A stretch of 36,140 nt of DNA from Verrucomicrobiia bacterium (GTDB lineage Bacteria > Verrucomicrobiota > Verrucomicrobiia > Limisphaerales > UBA11358). How positions within the stretch are numbered: position 1 is the first letter of the stretch; each line of letters begins with the position of its first letter. Of the stretch, positions 15,065-24,284 are shown one piece after another. Where the stretch lies: contig JANWKE010000071.1 of the NCBI GenBank assembly GCA_025451535.1, forward strand, positions 1 to 36,140, written 5' to 3'. Both the position numbers and the translations under genes were made by a program. A model generated the notes under the pieces. That model saw only the letters and a program-made list of their open reading frames with translations. It was not told where the DNA came from and made no database searches.

Positions 15065-17692
15065 GTGAATGCGCCGCCAGCAACGCGATTGAAGATCGCC
15101 GTTCGGGGCGCGGTGCAAGGCGTCGGGTTCCGACCCTTCATTTTCCGCCTCGCGTCCGAATTGGGACTGCGCGGCTGGGTCAATAATTCTCCACAGGGTG
15201 TCTTCCTCGAAGCAGAGGGCCCGCGCCCGGCGCTTGAAAAATTTCTACTCCGCCTCGAATCCGAAAAACCACCGCGCAGCTCCATCCAAAGCCTTGAGGC
15301 GTCGTGGCTTGACGCGGTTGGTTTCAAGGATTTTGAGATTCGGCCGAGCGGGACCGGCGGTGACAAGACGGCGCTCGTTTTGCCGGACATCGCCACGTGC
15401 CCGGATTGTCTCCGTGAAATTTTCGACCCGAAAAATCGTCGTTACCGCTATCCGTTCACAAACTGCACCCATTGCGGCCCGCGTTTCAGCATCATCGAAT
15501 CGTTGCCCTACGACCGCGCGAACACCTCGATGAAGGCATTCACCATGTGTCCGCAATGCCAGGCGGAATACCGAGATCCGGCGAACCGCCGTTTTCACGC
15601 CCAACCGAATGCCTGCCCGGTTTGCGGTCCGCATCTCGAATTGTGGTGTAACGGCGTTCGGCCGCCCGCCGGCAACTTCCATTTTAAAAAAGATCAGCCG
15701 CGCTCTGCCGAGCGCAGCTACGAAGCTTTGTGCGCTGCCGCACAAGCGATCCGGGAAGGGAAAATCGTCGCCGTCAAGGGGTTGGGCGGTTTTCATTTGA
15801 TCGTCGACGCACGCAACGACCAGGCCGTTCAGCGGTTGCGCGAACGGAAACATCGCGAAGAAAAGCCGTTCGCGCTGATGTTCCCGTCGCTGGCGGCCAT
15901 CAGGACAGAATGTGAAGTATCCGTTCTGGAAGAACGGTTGTTACGCTCGCCCGAATCCCCGATTGTTTTGTTAAGGAGGCTGGTCCACCCTCACCCCGGC
16001 CCTCTCCCCCCGGAGAGGGAGAGTCGTCTGCCGTCTCTTCGCAAACGAGTGACTGCCGGCAATACAACCGAGGTAGAACAAATTGGGCCACACGATGGCT
16101 GTCCCCTCTCCCCGGGGGCGAGGGACAGGGTGAGGGCGGATGTTGGACAAAATTTGCCGCCGGTTGCTGCGTCGGTCGCCCCCAACAACCCATGCCTCGG
16201 CGCGATGTTGCCTTACACGCCGTTGCACCACCTGCTGCTGGCCGAACTGGGGTTTCCCGTCGTCGCCACCAGCGGCAACCTGACTGATGAACCGATTTGC
16301 ACCGACGAACGCGAAGCGCTGGAGCGGCTCGGCAACATCGCCGATGTCTTCCTCGTTCACAACCGTCCCGTTGTCCGTCACGTGGACGATTCAATTGTGC
16401 GTGTGATACTCGACCGCGAACTGGTTTTGCGCCGCGCCCGTGGTTATGCGCCGCTGCCCATCTCGATCGGAGGGGTGAGCTCTGTGAGCCCCGATAATCA
16501 GGGCGTCGCGGAGCTCCGCCCTCCGAAAATTATTCTCGCGGTAGGAGCGCATTTGAAAAATACCGTCGCTTTGTCCATCGATTCGCAGGTTTTCATCAGC
16601 CAGCACATCGGCGATTTGGAGACCGAACAGGCAAATCAGGCGTTCCGCCGCGTTATTGCGGATTTCGAAAAACTATACGAGGCCAGGCCTCAAATCATCG
16701 CGGCCGACCTGCATCCGGATTATCTCTCGACGAAGTTTGCCCGCGAATTCGCAGCGCAGGCGTCCTCGCCTGCAGGTTCCCGCGGCGTTCCTGCCGCCGG
16801 TTCGAGTCCCGCGGAGCCGGGACGCTCCGCCGACCCTCAGGCCGGAGGCCTGCGCTGCCTGGGCGTCCAGCATCACGTCGCCCACGTCCTTTCCTGCATG
16901 GCAGAAAATGAATTGTCACCGCCAGTGCTGGGAGTCGCCTGGGACGGCACAGGTTACGGACTCGACGGCACGATCTGGGGTGGCGAATTTTTTATCGTCA
17001 CGGACGAAACCGTCGAGCGCGTCGCGCATTTGCGCTCGTTTCGGCTGCCCGGCGGTGAACAGGCCGTCAAGGAACCGCGCCGCACCGCGCTCGGATTGCT
17101 GTATGAAATTTTCGGCGACGCCGTTTTTGAACGAAAAGACCTCGCGCCGGTGGCTGCGTTTTCCAGCACTGAACTGGCCGCCCTGAAAACGATGCTGACG
17201 AAGAAATTAAATTCGCCGGTCACGTCGAGCGTGGGCCGGTTGTTCGACGCGGTTGCCTCGCTCGTCAACCTTCGTCAACAAATCCGGTTCGAGGGCCAGG
17301 CGGCAATGGAATTGGAGTTCGCCTTGGACGGCATGACCACAGATGAAGCTTATTTCTTGTCACTCGTCACTCGCCACTCGCCACTTGTTTTGGATTGGTC
17401 GCCGATGATTGAAGCAATCCGGTTGGATGTAAAAGGCGGCGTTGCCATCGGCGAGATTTCAGCGAAATTCCACAACGCACTGGTCGAAGCCATTGTCGCC
17501 GTTGCCAAACACTGCGGCCCGGACCGCGTCGTGCTTTCGGGCGGTTGTTTCCAGAATCGTTATCTCACCGCGCGCGCGGTGCAGCGGCTGCAAGGGGAAG
17601 GATTCCAACCCTGCTGGCACCAGCGTGTGCCGCCCAACGATGGTGGAATCGCGCTGGGACAAGTCATTGCTGCCCTGCGCCTAAGCAGTTAG
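15065..17692 (+). CDS. hypF: Carbamoyltransferase HypF with several in-frame repeat insertions
   Basis: HypF makes the thiocarbamate on HypE that becomes the cyanide ligands of the NiFe centre. Domains in order: acylphosphatase (GAVQGVGFRPFIFR), paired zinc motifs (CPDC, NCTHCG, MCPQC, NACPVCG), a YrdC-like domain (VAVKGLGGFHLIVDA, then MLPYTPLHHLLL) and a Kae1-like carbamoyltransferase domain (VQHHVAHVLSCMAENE, then VLSGGCFQNRYL). At about 875 residues it is some 100 longer than usual. The surplus lies in four repeat-derived stretches (15985-16139, 16467-16526, 16754-16855, 17359-17386) that keep the frame and avoid conserved motifs. The GTG at 15065 has AAGGA 7 bp upstream; a TTG two codons earlier sits too close to it. 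It begins 12 bp after hypA. Confidence 0.94.
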   Translation: MNAPPATRLKIAVRGAVQGVGFRPFIFRLASELGLRGWVNNSPQGVFLEAEGPRPALEKFLLRLESEKPPRSSIQSLEASWLDAVGFKDFEIRPSGTGGDKTALVLPDIATCPDCLREIFDPKNRRYRYPFTNCTHCGPRFSIIESLPYDRANTSMKAFTMCPQCQAEYRDPANRRFHAQPNACPVCGPHLELWCNGVRPPAGNFHFKKDQPRSAERSYEALCAAAQAIREGKIVAVKGLGGFHLIVDARNDQAVQRLRERKHREEKPFALMFPSLAAIRTECEVSVLEERLLRSPESPIVLLRRLVHPHPGPLPPERESRLPSLRKRVTAGNTTEVEQIGPHDGCPLSPGARDRVRADVGQNLPPVAASVAPNNPCLGAMLPYTPLHHLLLAELGFPVVATSGNLTDEPICTDEREALERLGNIADVFLVHNRPVVRHVDDSIVRVILDRELVLRRARGYAPLPISIGGVSSVSPDNQGVAELRPPKIILAVGAHLKNTVALSIDSQVFISQHIGDLETEQANQAFRRVIADFEKLYEARPQIIAADLHPDYLSTKFAREFAAQASSPAGSRGVPAAGSSPAEPGRSADPQAGGLRCLGVQHHVAHVLSCMAENELSPPVLGVAWDGTGYGLDGTIWGGEFFIVTDETVERVAHLRSFRLPGGEQAVKEPRRTALGLLYEIFGDAVFERKDLAPVAAFSSTELAALKTMLTKKLNSPVTSSVGRLFDAVASLVNLRQQIRFEGQAAMELEFALDGMTTDEAYFLSLVTRHSPLVLDWSPMIEAIRLDVKGGVAIGEISAKFHNALVEAIVAVAKHCGPDRVVLSGGCFQNRYLTARAVQRLQGEGFQPCWHQRVPPNDGGIALGQVIAALRLSS
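15985..16139. repeat. In-frame palindromic repeat inside hypF (first, about 155 bp)
   Basis: The ends form an imperfect inverted repeat (CCACCCTCACCCCGGCCCTC at the left; the right end reads, reversed, CCGCCCTCACCCTGTCCCTC; about 21 of 25 positions match). It encodes proline- and arginine-rich residues absent from normal HypF, just before SVAPNNPCLGAMLPYTP. It resembles a small non-autonomous dispersed repeat. Confidence 0.75.
16467..16526. repeat. In-frame palindromic repeat inside hypF (second, 60 bp)
   Basis: The outer 16-nt arms TCGGAGGGGTGAGCTC (16467-16482) and GAGCTCCGCCCTCCGA (16511-16526) pair at 14 of 16 positions. The unit is exactly 20 codons long and encodes a Gly/Ser/Val-rich linker between ARGYAPLPI and IILAVGAHLKN, both conserved HypF segments. 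Confidence 0.75.
16754..16855. repeat. In-frame multi-hairpin repeat inside hypF (third, about 102 bp)
   Basis: It contains perfect hairpins GCAGGCG/CGCCTGC (16756-16773), GCGGAGC/GCTCCGC (16811-16830) and CAGGCC/GGCCTG (16838-16852). Outer arms GCGCAGGC (16754-16761) and GCCTGCGC (16848-16855) also pair. The encoded segment is Ala/Ser/Pro/Gly-rich and separates DLHPDYLSTKFAREF from VQHHVAHV, which are close together in typical HypF. Confidence 0.75.
17359..17386 (+). repeat. Four tandem 7-bp units inside hypF
   Basis: GTCACTC, GTCACTC, GCCACTC, GCCACTT follow one another without spacing. They encode the LVTRHSPL stretch between two conserved parts of the Kae1-like domain. Confidence 0.7.
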
Positions 17693-17703
17693 ATTAAAGA
17701 CGC

Positions 17704-17958
17704 ATGTGCTTGGCCATTCCAGGAAAGATTGAGAGCGTCAGCGGCGATGACCCGTTGACGCGCATGGGCAAGATCAACTTCGGCGGCATCCTCAAGGAAG
17801 CCAGCCTGGCCTATGTGCCGGAGGCCAGGGTCGGCGATTACGTTATCGTCCACGTCGGCTTTGCCCTGAGCCGGCTGGATGAGGACGAGGCGCAAAAAGT
17901 TTTCGAATATTTAAAGCAGATCGAGGAATTGGGTGAATTGAAGGAAAACAGCCCGTGA
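17704..17958 (+). CDS. hypC: Hydrogenase assembly chaperone HypC
   Basis: This 84-residue protein starts [11 protein letters not shown], with the essential Cys2 of HypC. The OB-fold-like remainder includes [29 protein letters not shown]. HypC holds the Fe(CN)2CO intermediate with HypD and escorts it to the large subunit. It starts 11 bp after hypF, and its stop overlaps the hypD start. Confidence 0.96.
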   Translation: MCLAIPGKIESVSGDDPLTRMGKINFGGILKEASLAYVPEARVGDYVIVHVGFALSRLDEDEAQKVFEYLKQIEELGELKENSP

Positions 17959-19040
17959 AGTATCTCGACGAATACCGTGACGGCGAACTCGCGCAAAGGA
18001 TCGCGCGCGAAGTGCACCGCGTCACCACCCGGCCCTGGAACATCATGGAAGTCTGCGGCGGCCAGACACACGCCATCGTCAAATTCGGCATCGATGAACT
18101 GCTGCCTGAACACATCACGCTCATACACGGCCCCGGCTGCCCGGTCTGCGTGACCCCGCTGGAAATCATAGAAAAGGCGCTCGACATTGCCGCGCGGCCC
18201 AACGTCATCTTCACCTCGTTCGGCGACATGCTCCGCGTGCCCGGCAGCACGACCGATTTGCTTTCCGTCAAAGCCAGAGGCGGCGACGTGCGCATCGTTT
18301 ATTCGCCGCTGGATGCCGTGAAAATTGCGGAACAAAATCCGGGCAGGGAAGTGGTTTTCTTCGGGGTCGGTTTTGAAACCACGGCACCGGCGACGGCCAT
18401 GGCGATCTATCAGGCCGCGCAAAAGGAGCTGAAGAATTTTTCCATGCTCGTCTCGCATGTGCTGGTGCCGCCGGCAATGGAAGCGCTGCTCTCGTCGCCG
18501 GACTGCAAGGTACAGGGATTTCTTGCCGCCGGCCATGTCTGCACCGTGATGGGCTTCGAGGAGTATTTTCCCGTAGCGGCGAAATATCATGTGCCGATTG
18601 TCGTGACCGGCTTTGAGCCGCTGGACATTTTGCAGGGCGTGTTGATGGTGGTGCAACAACTGGAATCGGGCCGGGCCGAAGTCGAAAACCAATATGCGCG
18701 CGCGGTGCGCCGCGAAGGCAACCAGCCTGCGCAGAAATTGGTCCGTGAGGTGTTCCGCGTCATCCCGCGCAAATGGCGCGGCGTCGGTGAAATCCCGCAA
18801 AGCGGCCTGGGCTTGAACGAAACGTATGCGGCCTTCGACGCCGAGAAAAAATTCGGTGTGGCGGAGCATCGTGTCGAGGAACCGGCGGAATGCATCAGCG
18901 GCCTGGTGTTGCAGGGATTGAAGAAGCCGCAGGAATGTTCCGCGTTCGGCACGAAATGCACGCCGGAGCATCCCTTGGGTGCGACGATGGTTTCCAGCGA
19001 AGGCGCGTGCGCGGCGTATTACCGCTACCGGCGGCGTTGA
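17955..19040 (+). CDS. hypD: Hydrogenase iron-cofactor assembly protein HypD
   Basis: This 361-residue protein is the scaffold on which Fe receives its CN and CO ligands. Visible conserved motifs are [21 protein letters not shown] and [10 protein letters not shown]. The C-terminal [4Fe-4S] ligand region contains [27 protein letters not shown] and [10 protein letters not shown]. The start is GTG at 17955 and overlaps the hypC stop (GTGA), indicating translational coupling. Confidence 0.96.
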   Translation: MKYLDEYRDGELAQRIAREVHRVTTRPWNIMEVCGGQTHAIVKFGIDELLPEHITLIHGPGCPVCVTPLEIIEKALDIAARPNVIFTSFGDMLRVPGSTTDLLSVKARGGDVRIVYSPLDAVKIAEQNPGREVVFFGVGFETTAPATAMAIYQAAQKELKNFSMLVSHVLVPPAMEALLSSPDCKVQGFLAAGHVCTVMGFEEYFPVAAKYHVPIVVTGFEPLDILQGVLMVVQQLESGRAEVENQYARAVRREGNQPAQKLVREVFRVIPRKWRGVGEIPQSGLGLNETYAAFDAEKKFGVAEHRVEEPAECISGLVLQGLKKPQECSAFGTKCTPEHPLGATMVSSEGACAAYYRYRRR

Positions 19041-19115
19041 ATTTACGATTTACGATATGCGATTTACGCATCAACCTCGAATTTGGGAGCGGTGCGTAAA
19101 TCGTAAATCGTAAAT
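19041..19115. repeat. ATTTACG-type inverted repeat between hypD and hypE
   Basis: The left arm (19041-19070) contains three ATTTACG units. The right arm (19093-19115) is TGCGTAAATCGTAAATCG..., which pairs with them apart from a 7-nt bulge. It is AT-rich, unlike its surroundings. A related element with similar units lies at 27501-27587. Confidence 0.8.
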
Positions 19116-19133
19116 CAAAAATCACGAGCCAAT

Positions 19134-20189
19134 ATGGAACAAAACGATCATTTTGCGCTGAGTTGTCCCATTCCCATCTCGCAATATCCGCACGTGTTGC
19201 TGGCGCATGGGGGTGGCGGCCGGCTGATGCACCAGCTCATCGGCAAGATGTTCCTGGCGGCTTTCCGCAATCCGCTGCTCGAAACCCAGCACGACGCGAC
19301 GGTAGTGGAGTTGGCCGGCAAAAAGCTCGCGTTCACGACCGATTCCTATGTCGTGCGCCCCTTGTTCTTTCCGGGCGGCGATGTCGGCTCGATGGCTGTC
19401 CACGGCACGGTGAATGACCTCGCCATGAGCGGCGCGCGACCGGTTTATCTCAGTGCCGCGTTCATCATCGAGGAAGGTCTGCCGATGGAAACGCTTTGGA
19501 AAGTTGTCTGCTCCATGCAGCAGGCCGCGCAACGCTGCGGCGTGCAAATCATCACCGGTGACACGAAGGTGGTGGACAAGGGCAAGGGCGACGGCGTATT
19601 CATCAACACGGCCGGCATTGGCGTCGTCGAGCACGACCAAAAAATCGCGCCGCAAAACGTGCGGCCCGGCGATGGCGTTCTGGTGAGCGGCGATTTGGGC
19701 CGGCACGGCATGGCCATCATGGCGGTGCGCGAAGGGCTGCAATTCGAGAGCGCCATCGAAAGCGATTCCGCGCCCGTGCAGGATATCGTTCTGGCTTTGC
19801 TCAAGGCCGGTATCGAAATTCACTGCCTGCGCGACCTGACCCGTGGCGGGCTGGCGAGCGCGCTGAACGAAATCGCCGAAGCATCCCGCGTGCGGATTGG
19901 AATTGAGGAAAAATCGATTCCGGTGCGGGAAGATGTCCACGCCGCCTGCGAAATGCTCGGCCTTGACCCGTTGCACGTCGCCTGCGAAGGCCGCTTCATT
20001 GCCCTGGTCGCGGCCAAAGATGTCGAACGCGCTCTCCTGGTTATGCGGGGTCAGGGGACGGGCGCGGGCTCGGCGGTGATTGGCCGGGTGGCCGAAAGTT
20101 CCGCGCCGCTGGTCACGTTGAAAAGCGCGATTGGAGTGAGCCGGATTCTCGACATGCCCAGCGGCGAACAACTGCCGAGGATTTGCTAG
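19134..20189 (+). CDS. hypE: Carbamoyl-dehydrating hydrogenase maturation protein HypE
   Basis: This 351-residue member of the PurM/SelD superfamily converts the carbamoyl group, carried as a thiocarbamate on its C-terminal Cys, into thiocyanate using ATP. The N-terminal glycine motif is [18 protein letters not shown]-site stretches include [30 protein letters not shown] and TGDTKVV. The protein ends PRIC, with the required C-terminal Cys as its last residue. The ATG at 19134 fits the family start. Its stop overlaps that of adk on the opposite strand (CTAG, 20186-20189). Confidence 0.96.
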   Translation: MEQNDHFALSCPIPISQYPHVLLAHGGGGRLMHQLIGKMFLAAFRNPLLETQHDATVVELAGKKLAFTTDSYVVRPLFFPGGDVGSMAVHGTVNDLAMSGARPVYLSAAFIIEEGLPMETLWKVVCSMQQAAQRCGVQIITGDTKVVDKGKGDGVFINTAGIGVVEHDQKIAPQNVRPGDGVLVSGDLGRHGMAIMAVREGLQFESAIESDSAPVQDIVLALLKAGIEIHCLRDLTRGGLASALNEIAEASRVRIGIEEKSIPVREDVHAACEMLGLDPLHVACEGRFIALVAAKDVERALLVMRGQGTGAGSAVIGRVAESSAPLVTLKSAIGVSRILDMPSGEQLPRIC

Positions 20190-20944
20190 TCCGTCAGGAC
20201 ACCCTCAAGCGCGATCATCGTCCGTTGGAATGTTTCCTCGGGCGTGCCGCCGGCGACGATGGGCACCAGCAAACCGCGCTCCTGATAAAATTTAATCAGC
20301 GGCCGGGTGCTTTTTTCGTAAGCCGCCATGCGCACGCGGACGGATTCGGGCCGGTCATCTTCGCGCAGGAACAGTTTCCCGCCGCAATGGTCGCAGACGT
20401 CTGCCACCCGGGGCGGGCGTGAGGTGAGGTGATACACCGCCTTGCATTTGGAACAGGTGCGTCGTCCACTGATGCGCGCCACGATTTCGTCCAGCGGCAG
20501 CTCGTAATTCAGCACCGCCGTCATCGCCACCTCCTCGTGCAACATCAATGTTTCCAGGGCTTCGGCCTGGGCGACCGTGCGCGGAAAACCGTCGAGCAAA
20601 ATTCCACCGCAGCAATGCAGGCAGCGCAGCCGTTCGCTCACCATGTCCAGCACCGTCTTGTCCGGCACCAGCTCACCGCGCCGCATGAATTCCAACGCCT
20701 GCTCCATGGCCGGGCTTCTTTGCCCGTCCGGCAAACTCTTGGCCGCGCGAAAAACATCGCCCGTGGACAGATGGCAGGAGCCCAGCCGTTGATGGAGCAG
20801 TTCGGCCTGGGTACCCTTGCCGACGCCCGGCGAGCCCAACAGGACCAGCCGCCACGCCTTGGCCGGCGCCTTGCGCGGCGGGTTGGAGCAAACCGCCTTG
20901 CCGGCTTTCAGCCAGGCCGCCCGATCATTTTTTATCGCATTCAT
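20186..20944 (-). CDS. adk: Adenylate kinase with zinc-type LID and N-terminal extension
   Basis: This 252-residue enzyme interconverts 2 ADP with ATP + AMP. The P-loop [10 protein letters not shown] lies at residues 37-46, followed by [22 protein letters not shown] and the LID segment. The LID carries CSKC and CDHC, four cysteines likely to bind zinc. Residues 1-30 precede the normal start of the family and contain no obvious signal; no alternative ATG lies close to the fold, so they may be real. It is convergent with hypE with overlapping stops. Cytoplasmic AMP recycling complements the AMP-forming Acs and PPDK in this window. The 283 bp upstream, shared with the divergent radical SAM gene, show no clear promoter consensus. 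Confidence 0.92.
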   Translation of the reverse strand: MNAIKNDRAAWLKAGKAVCSNPPRKAPAKAWRLVLLGSPGVGKGTQAELLHQRLGSCHLSTGDVFRAAKSLPDGQRSPAMEQALEFMRRGELVPDKTVLDMVSERLRCLHCCGGILLDGFPRTVAQAEALETLMLHEEVAMTAVLNYELPLDEIVARISGRRTCSKCKAVYHLTSRPPRVADVCDHCGGKLFLREDDRPESVRVRMAAYEKSTRPLIKFYQERGLLVPIVAGGTPEETFQRTMIALEGVLTD

Positions 20945-21227
20945 GTCATCAGTTTACCTCAGATTAGTTCTACAAACAATAAGCATACCGATATTCCCAA
21001 AAGATGTTCTTTCTTTGCCAAAATCCGCGAACCAGAACGGCTTGGACCGCTGGCCCAACCCTGCGCCGCTTCAAATCCCGCCTGCGGTCGGCTTTTTCAG
21101 CCGGATGTCATTCGGGCCGGTTCACGTTAAATTCCCTTGTAAAACCTTGTTATTTTGCCTGCAAGGTATGGCGAAATTATGCCAATAAGCGTGTAGTCCG
21201 CGGCCCGCCCCCGTCTTAGAGTGCGTT

Positions 21228-22145
21228 GTGAGAATTGTGGAAGAAACAAATACCAGAACCTCCCCGGCGAACGGGCAGCCGGAAAAGAGAAATCACCTTC
21301 CGGTGCGCGAAGCCGCGTTTGACCGGCCCCGTGACTTTCTGAACAACCGGTTCGTTTACGTGGTCATCTCGTCGCGGGCGCACGGCCTGTCGGTGGGCGT
21401 GAACATGAACCCCGACAAATCGTGCAACTACGATTGCCTGTACTGCGAAGTGGACCGCCGCACGCCGCCCGCCGAGACCACGCTGGACGTCGGCGTCATG
21501 GCCGGTGAACTTCAACGAACGCTCACTTATATCCTGCAAGGCCACTTGCACGAACGTCCGCATTACCAGTCGCTGCCGACCGAATTGCTGCAACTGCGCC
21601 ACGTGGCGTTGAGCGGTGACGGCGAGCCGACCCTGGCACCGAATTTTGCCGAAGCCGTGCAGGAAGTAATTCATGTCCGTGCGCTCGGCGGTTTTCCGTT
21701 TTTCAAAATTGTCCTGATCACCAACGCGACCGGATTGGACCGGCCGCAGGTGCAGGAAAGTCTGAAACGCCTCACCAAGTCGGACGAAGTGTGGGTGAAG
21801 CTCGACGGCGGCACGCAGGATTATCTGAACCGGGTGGACCGGCCCGGCGTCCCGTTGGAGAAGGTGTTGGCGAACATTCTGGCGCTGGGCCGTCAGCGTC
21901 CGGTGGTCATCCAAAGCCTGTTCCCCGCCATCAACGAAGAGGAACCCTCGCTGGAGGAAATCGAGCAATTCGCGCAGCGGCTCAAGGAATTGAAGGCCCG
22001 GGGCGCCCAGATTTCCCTCGTGCAAATCTACTCCGCCGCGCGTCCCATGTCCCACGCCGAGTGCGGGCACCTGCCGTTGAAGACACTGTCGCACATCGCA
22101 CAACTCGTGCGGCAAATCACCGGCCTCAAAGCGGAAGTTTTTTAA
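21228..22145 (+). CDS. Radical SAM protein of the wyosine-synthase-like COG0731 type
   Basis: This 305-residue protein binds a [4Fe-4S] cluster through CNYDCLYCEV, a CxxxCxxC motif. Supporting segments are VGVNMNPDKS just before it, LSGDGEPTLAPNF (SAM-binding GEPT-type), ITNATGL and VWVKLDGGTQDYLNRVDRPG. This pattern matches the COG0731 group of uncharacterised radical SAM enzymes; the substrate is not known. The start is GTG at 21228. It is divergent from adk and has no evident operon partner. Confidence 0.85.
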   Translation: MRIVEETNTRTSPANGQPEKRNHLPVREAAFDRPRDFLNNRFVYVVISSRAHGLSVGVNMNPDKSCNYDCLYCEVDRRTPPAETTLDVGVMAGELQRTLTYILQGHLHERPHYQSLPTELLQLRHVALSGDGEPTLAPNFAEAVQEVIHVRALGGFPFFKIVLITNATGLDRPQVQESLKRLTKSDEVWVKLDGGTQDYLNRVDRPGVPLEKVLANILALGRQRPVVIQSLFPAINEEEPSLEEIEQFAQRLKELKARGAQISLVQIYSAARPMSHAECGHLPLKTLSHIAQLVRQITGLKAEVF

Positions 22146-22294
22146 GCAGCAGCTTTGCTTGCGGTTGCGGGAGCGGCTCTTTAACAACTTCGCCCGTCTT
22201 TCGTGTTTTGACGGTTTGCTAAATACCTCGACTTCACCGGCAGCGGGTGCCAGCGCGTGAAATGTTTCTGGTGTTCGACCCGCAATCGGACATA

Positions 22295-22870
22295 ATGGCA
22301 ACCATGGAAAAATCAGCACATCAAAACATGTTTTCATCCCCGCCCGGCTCCGACCCGGAAATGGCTTCCCCCCAAACCGATTACGCGGATGCCGAGGTGC
22401 AATTTGGGATGGGGTTGAAGTTCGCCAGTGATCCAGGGGCGGCACAGGATTACCGGCAGGCCGCGGAGTGGTATCACAAGGCGGCGGATCAAAACCATTC
22501 CCTGGCACAATTCAATCTCGGAGTGATGTACGCTCAGGGACAGGGTGTCACCCGGGACGCCGCTCAATCCGCAGTTTGGTTTGGCAAGGCCGCCCGGTCG
22601 GGCGACGCCGGAGCCCAGTATCATCTGGGCGACAGTTGTCACCGCGCCAGTATTGTGCAGTTGTCGGCGGAGGCCTCCGAATCCAGGATTGAAGCTTACA
22701 AGTGGTATCGTCTTGCTGCCGTGCAGGGCTACGGAAATTCGATCATGGCCTGGTCAAACTTGACCCGCAGCATGACGCCGGCGGATGTTGCGGCCGGCGA
22801 CCAGCGCGTGGCCGCCTTTGAGATTACCAGGACAGAAAGCGGTTGTCGGCCATTAGGGAGTGGTCAGTAG
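22295..22870 (+). CDS. Sel1-like repeat protein
   Basis: This protein of about 191 residues contains Sel1/TPR-like repeats: YRQAAEWYHKAADQNHSLAQFNLGVMYAQGQGV, then AAQSAVWFGKAARSGDAGAQYHLGD, then a degenerate EAYKWYRLAAVQGYGNSIMAW. Such repeats mediate protein contacts; the partner is unknown. No signal peptide is seen. The start is uncertain: ATG at 22295 or 22304 is more likely than the GTG at 22247. It stands alone between the radical SAM gene and a convergent hydrolase gene. Confidence 0.75.
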   Translation: MATMEKSAHQNMFSSPPGSDPEMASPQTDYADAEVQFGMGLKFASDPGAAQDYRQAAEWYHKAADQNHSLAQFNLGVMYAQGQGVTRDAAQSAVWFGKAARSGDAGAQYHLGDSCHRASIVQLSAEASESRIEAYKWYRLAAVQGYGNSIMAWSNLTRSMTPADVAAGDQRVAAFEITRTESGCRPLGSGQ

Positions 22871-23035
22871 TCGCAAGCCGGAGATCGGGACGGAGCCGGC
22901 GGGTGCGGCGGATTCGGCGGACGTTGGGTGACGCGGATTCCGTGAATCGAATCTATGTTTAGCAGTGATTCAAACCTTTGCGTTCTTTATGTTCTTTGCG
23001 GTTAATGCTGATTGAGGGTTGCGGGGAGCTGCTCG

Positions 23036-24088
23036 TCAGCGAACCAGCCGGCTGCGGAACCATTCTGTCACCGGGTCGCGCAATTGGCTGATGCACATGC
23101 CGGTAACCAAATGGTTGGCCAGGGGAACTTCCTTTACTTCCGACCCCGGCGCCGCCGTTGCCTGGAAGCGGCTCACATCTTCCGGGAGACAAACTTCGTC
23201 ATGTTCGCCGCGCACAAACAAAATCGGATGTTTAATCCGCCGAATGGCGGTTGCGGTGGCTAAATCCGGGAATTCAGCCAGGCGGGATGCCACCAGTGCG
23301 GCCACCTTTCGGTCAGTCCTCCAGGTCAGGTTGGGGGCAAAAGTTTTGAGATAGCGATTCACGGCGAGGCGCGGATCGGGATAGGGAGAGATGGCGGTCA
23401 CGCATTGCACGCGCGGATCAATGGCCGCCCATTGCAACGCCAGCACCGCGCCATACGAAATGCCCAGGGCCCCGACCGGTTCCCGGCAAACATGCTGCTG
23501 CAGCAGCGCATCCAGGCATTGCACCATATCGGTCCGCTCAATCCCGCCAAAGTAGATTTGGTTACCGGTCGAATGGCCGTTTCCCCGCAAATCGACCAGC
23601 ACTACCCGGTAACCCGCCTGGGCCAGAAGCAATCCCCAGGGCATCATGGCCTCCTTGTCCAAACCGTAACCGTGCAGCAAAAAAATGGTGCCGCGAACGT
23701 TGTCCGGAGCGGGTTTCGGTCGTCGGGTGAAATGCGACAGATCAAAGGTGAAATTGAAATCGTAACGCGGACGCATTCGTGGGCCGGGCGGCGGAATCTC
23801 GGTGAAGGTTGAATTCAGTCTGACGTGGTAATCTCCCGGTTCCATCACCATCAAATCCAACGTGGCGGGCGGCGGGCCGACGGAAATCCGCTCGACCGGA
23901 AAATTGGTGTCCAGGGCCGTGCCCAACTGCTGGAAAAAACCGGGCACAATAATACGCCGATTCGGCGCCTGCAGTGTCTGATCGGCAATGGCGCGGGGCG
24001 ACGTACAACCGCCGCATGCCAGAAACAGGAGCAACAAAACCACCACGATGGGTTCGCCGAATCCCCTGGGCAATGCCTTCACATCCAT
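23036..24088 (-). CDS. Alpha/beta hydrolase, probably a lipoprotein or exported
   Basis: This protein of about 350 residues has an N-terminal hydrophobic segment (PIVVVLLLLFLACGGCTS) resembling a lipoprotein or export signal, with candidate Cys lipidation sites. The hydrolase fold begins with IFLLHGYGLDKEAMMPWG. The nucleophile elbow is GISYG, an acid lies in FVRGEHDEVCLPED and a His in PLANHLVTG, giving a complete Ser-Asp-His triad. The substrate cannot be predicted. I chose the ATG at 24088 because it puts the signal at the N-terminus; an in-frame start at 24202 is possible. It is divergent from the sigma factor gene. Confidence 0.82.
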   Translation of the reverse strand: MDVKALPRGFGEPIVVVLLLLFLACGGCTSPRAIADQTLQAPNRRIIVPGFFQQLGTALDTNFPVERISVGPPPATLDLMVMEPGDYHVRLNSTFTEIPPPGPRMRPRYDFNFTFDLSHFTRRPKPAPDNVRGTIFLLHGYGLDKEAMMPWGLLLAQAGYRVVLVDLRGNGHSTGNQIYFGGIERTDMVQCLDALLQQHVCREPVGALGISYGAVLALQWAAIDPRVQCVTAISPYPDPRLAVNRYLKTFAPNLTWRTDRKVAALVASRLAEFPDLATATAIRRIKHPILFVRGEHDEVCLPEDVSRFQATAAPGSEVKEVPLANHLVTGMCISQLRDPVTEWFRSRLVR

Positions 24089-24284
24089 GACGATTCCATT
24101 TAGCCATAGAGGGAATACAGATGAAATGGGGATTTTGCGGCTGAACCCTTCAGGTGTGGAAGATGAGAAATGCTCTTTTCGCGGTCTTTTAGCAAAAGCC
24201 ATCGGGTTTTTGCCAAAAGATGTAAAATGCCAGTTTCCAATTTCATGTCACAATTTCACTTGTCAGGCCACTATCTAGGTGAGC

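Noticed and set aside
17359-17386. CRISPR array
   Set aside because: Units are only 7 bp, directly adjacent, without spacers, and lie within hypF.
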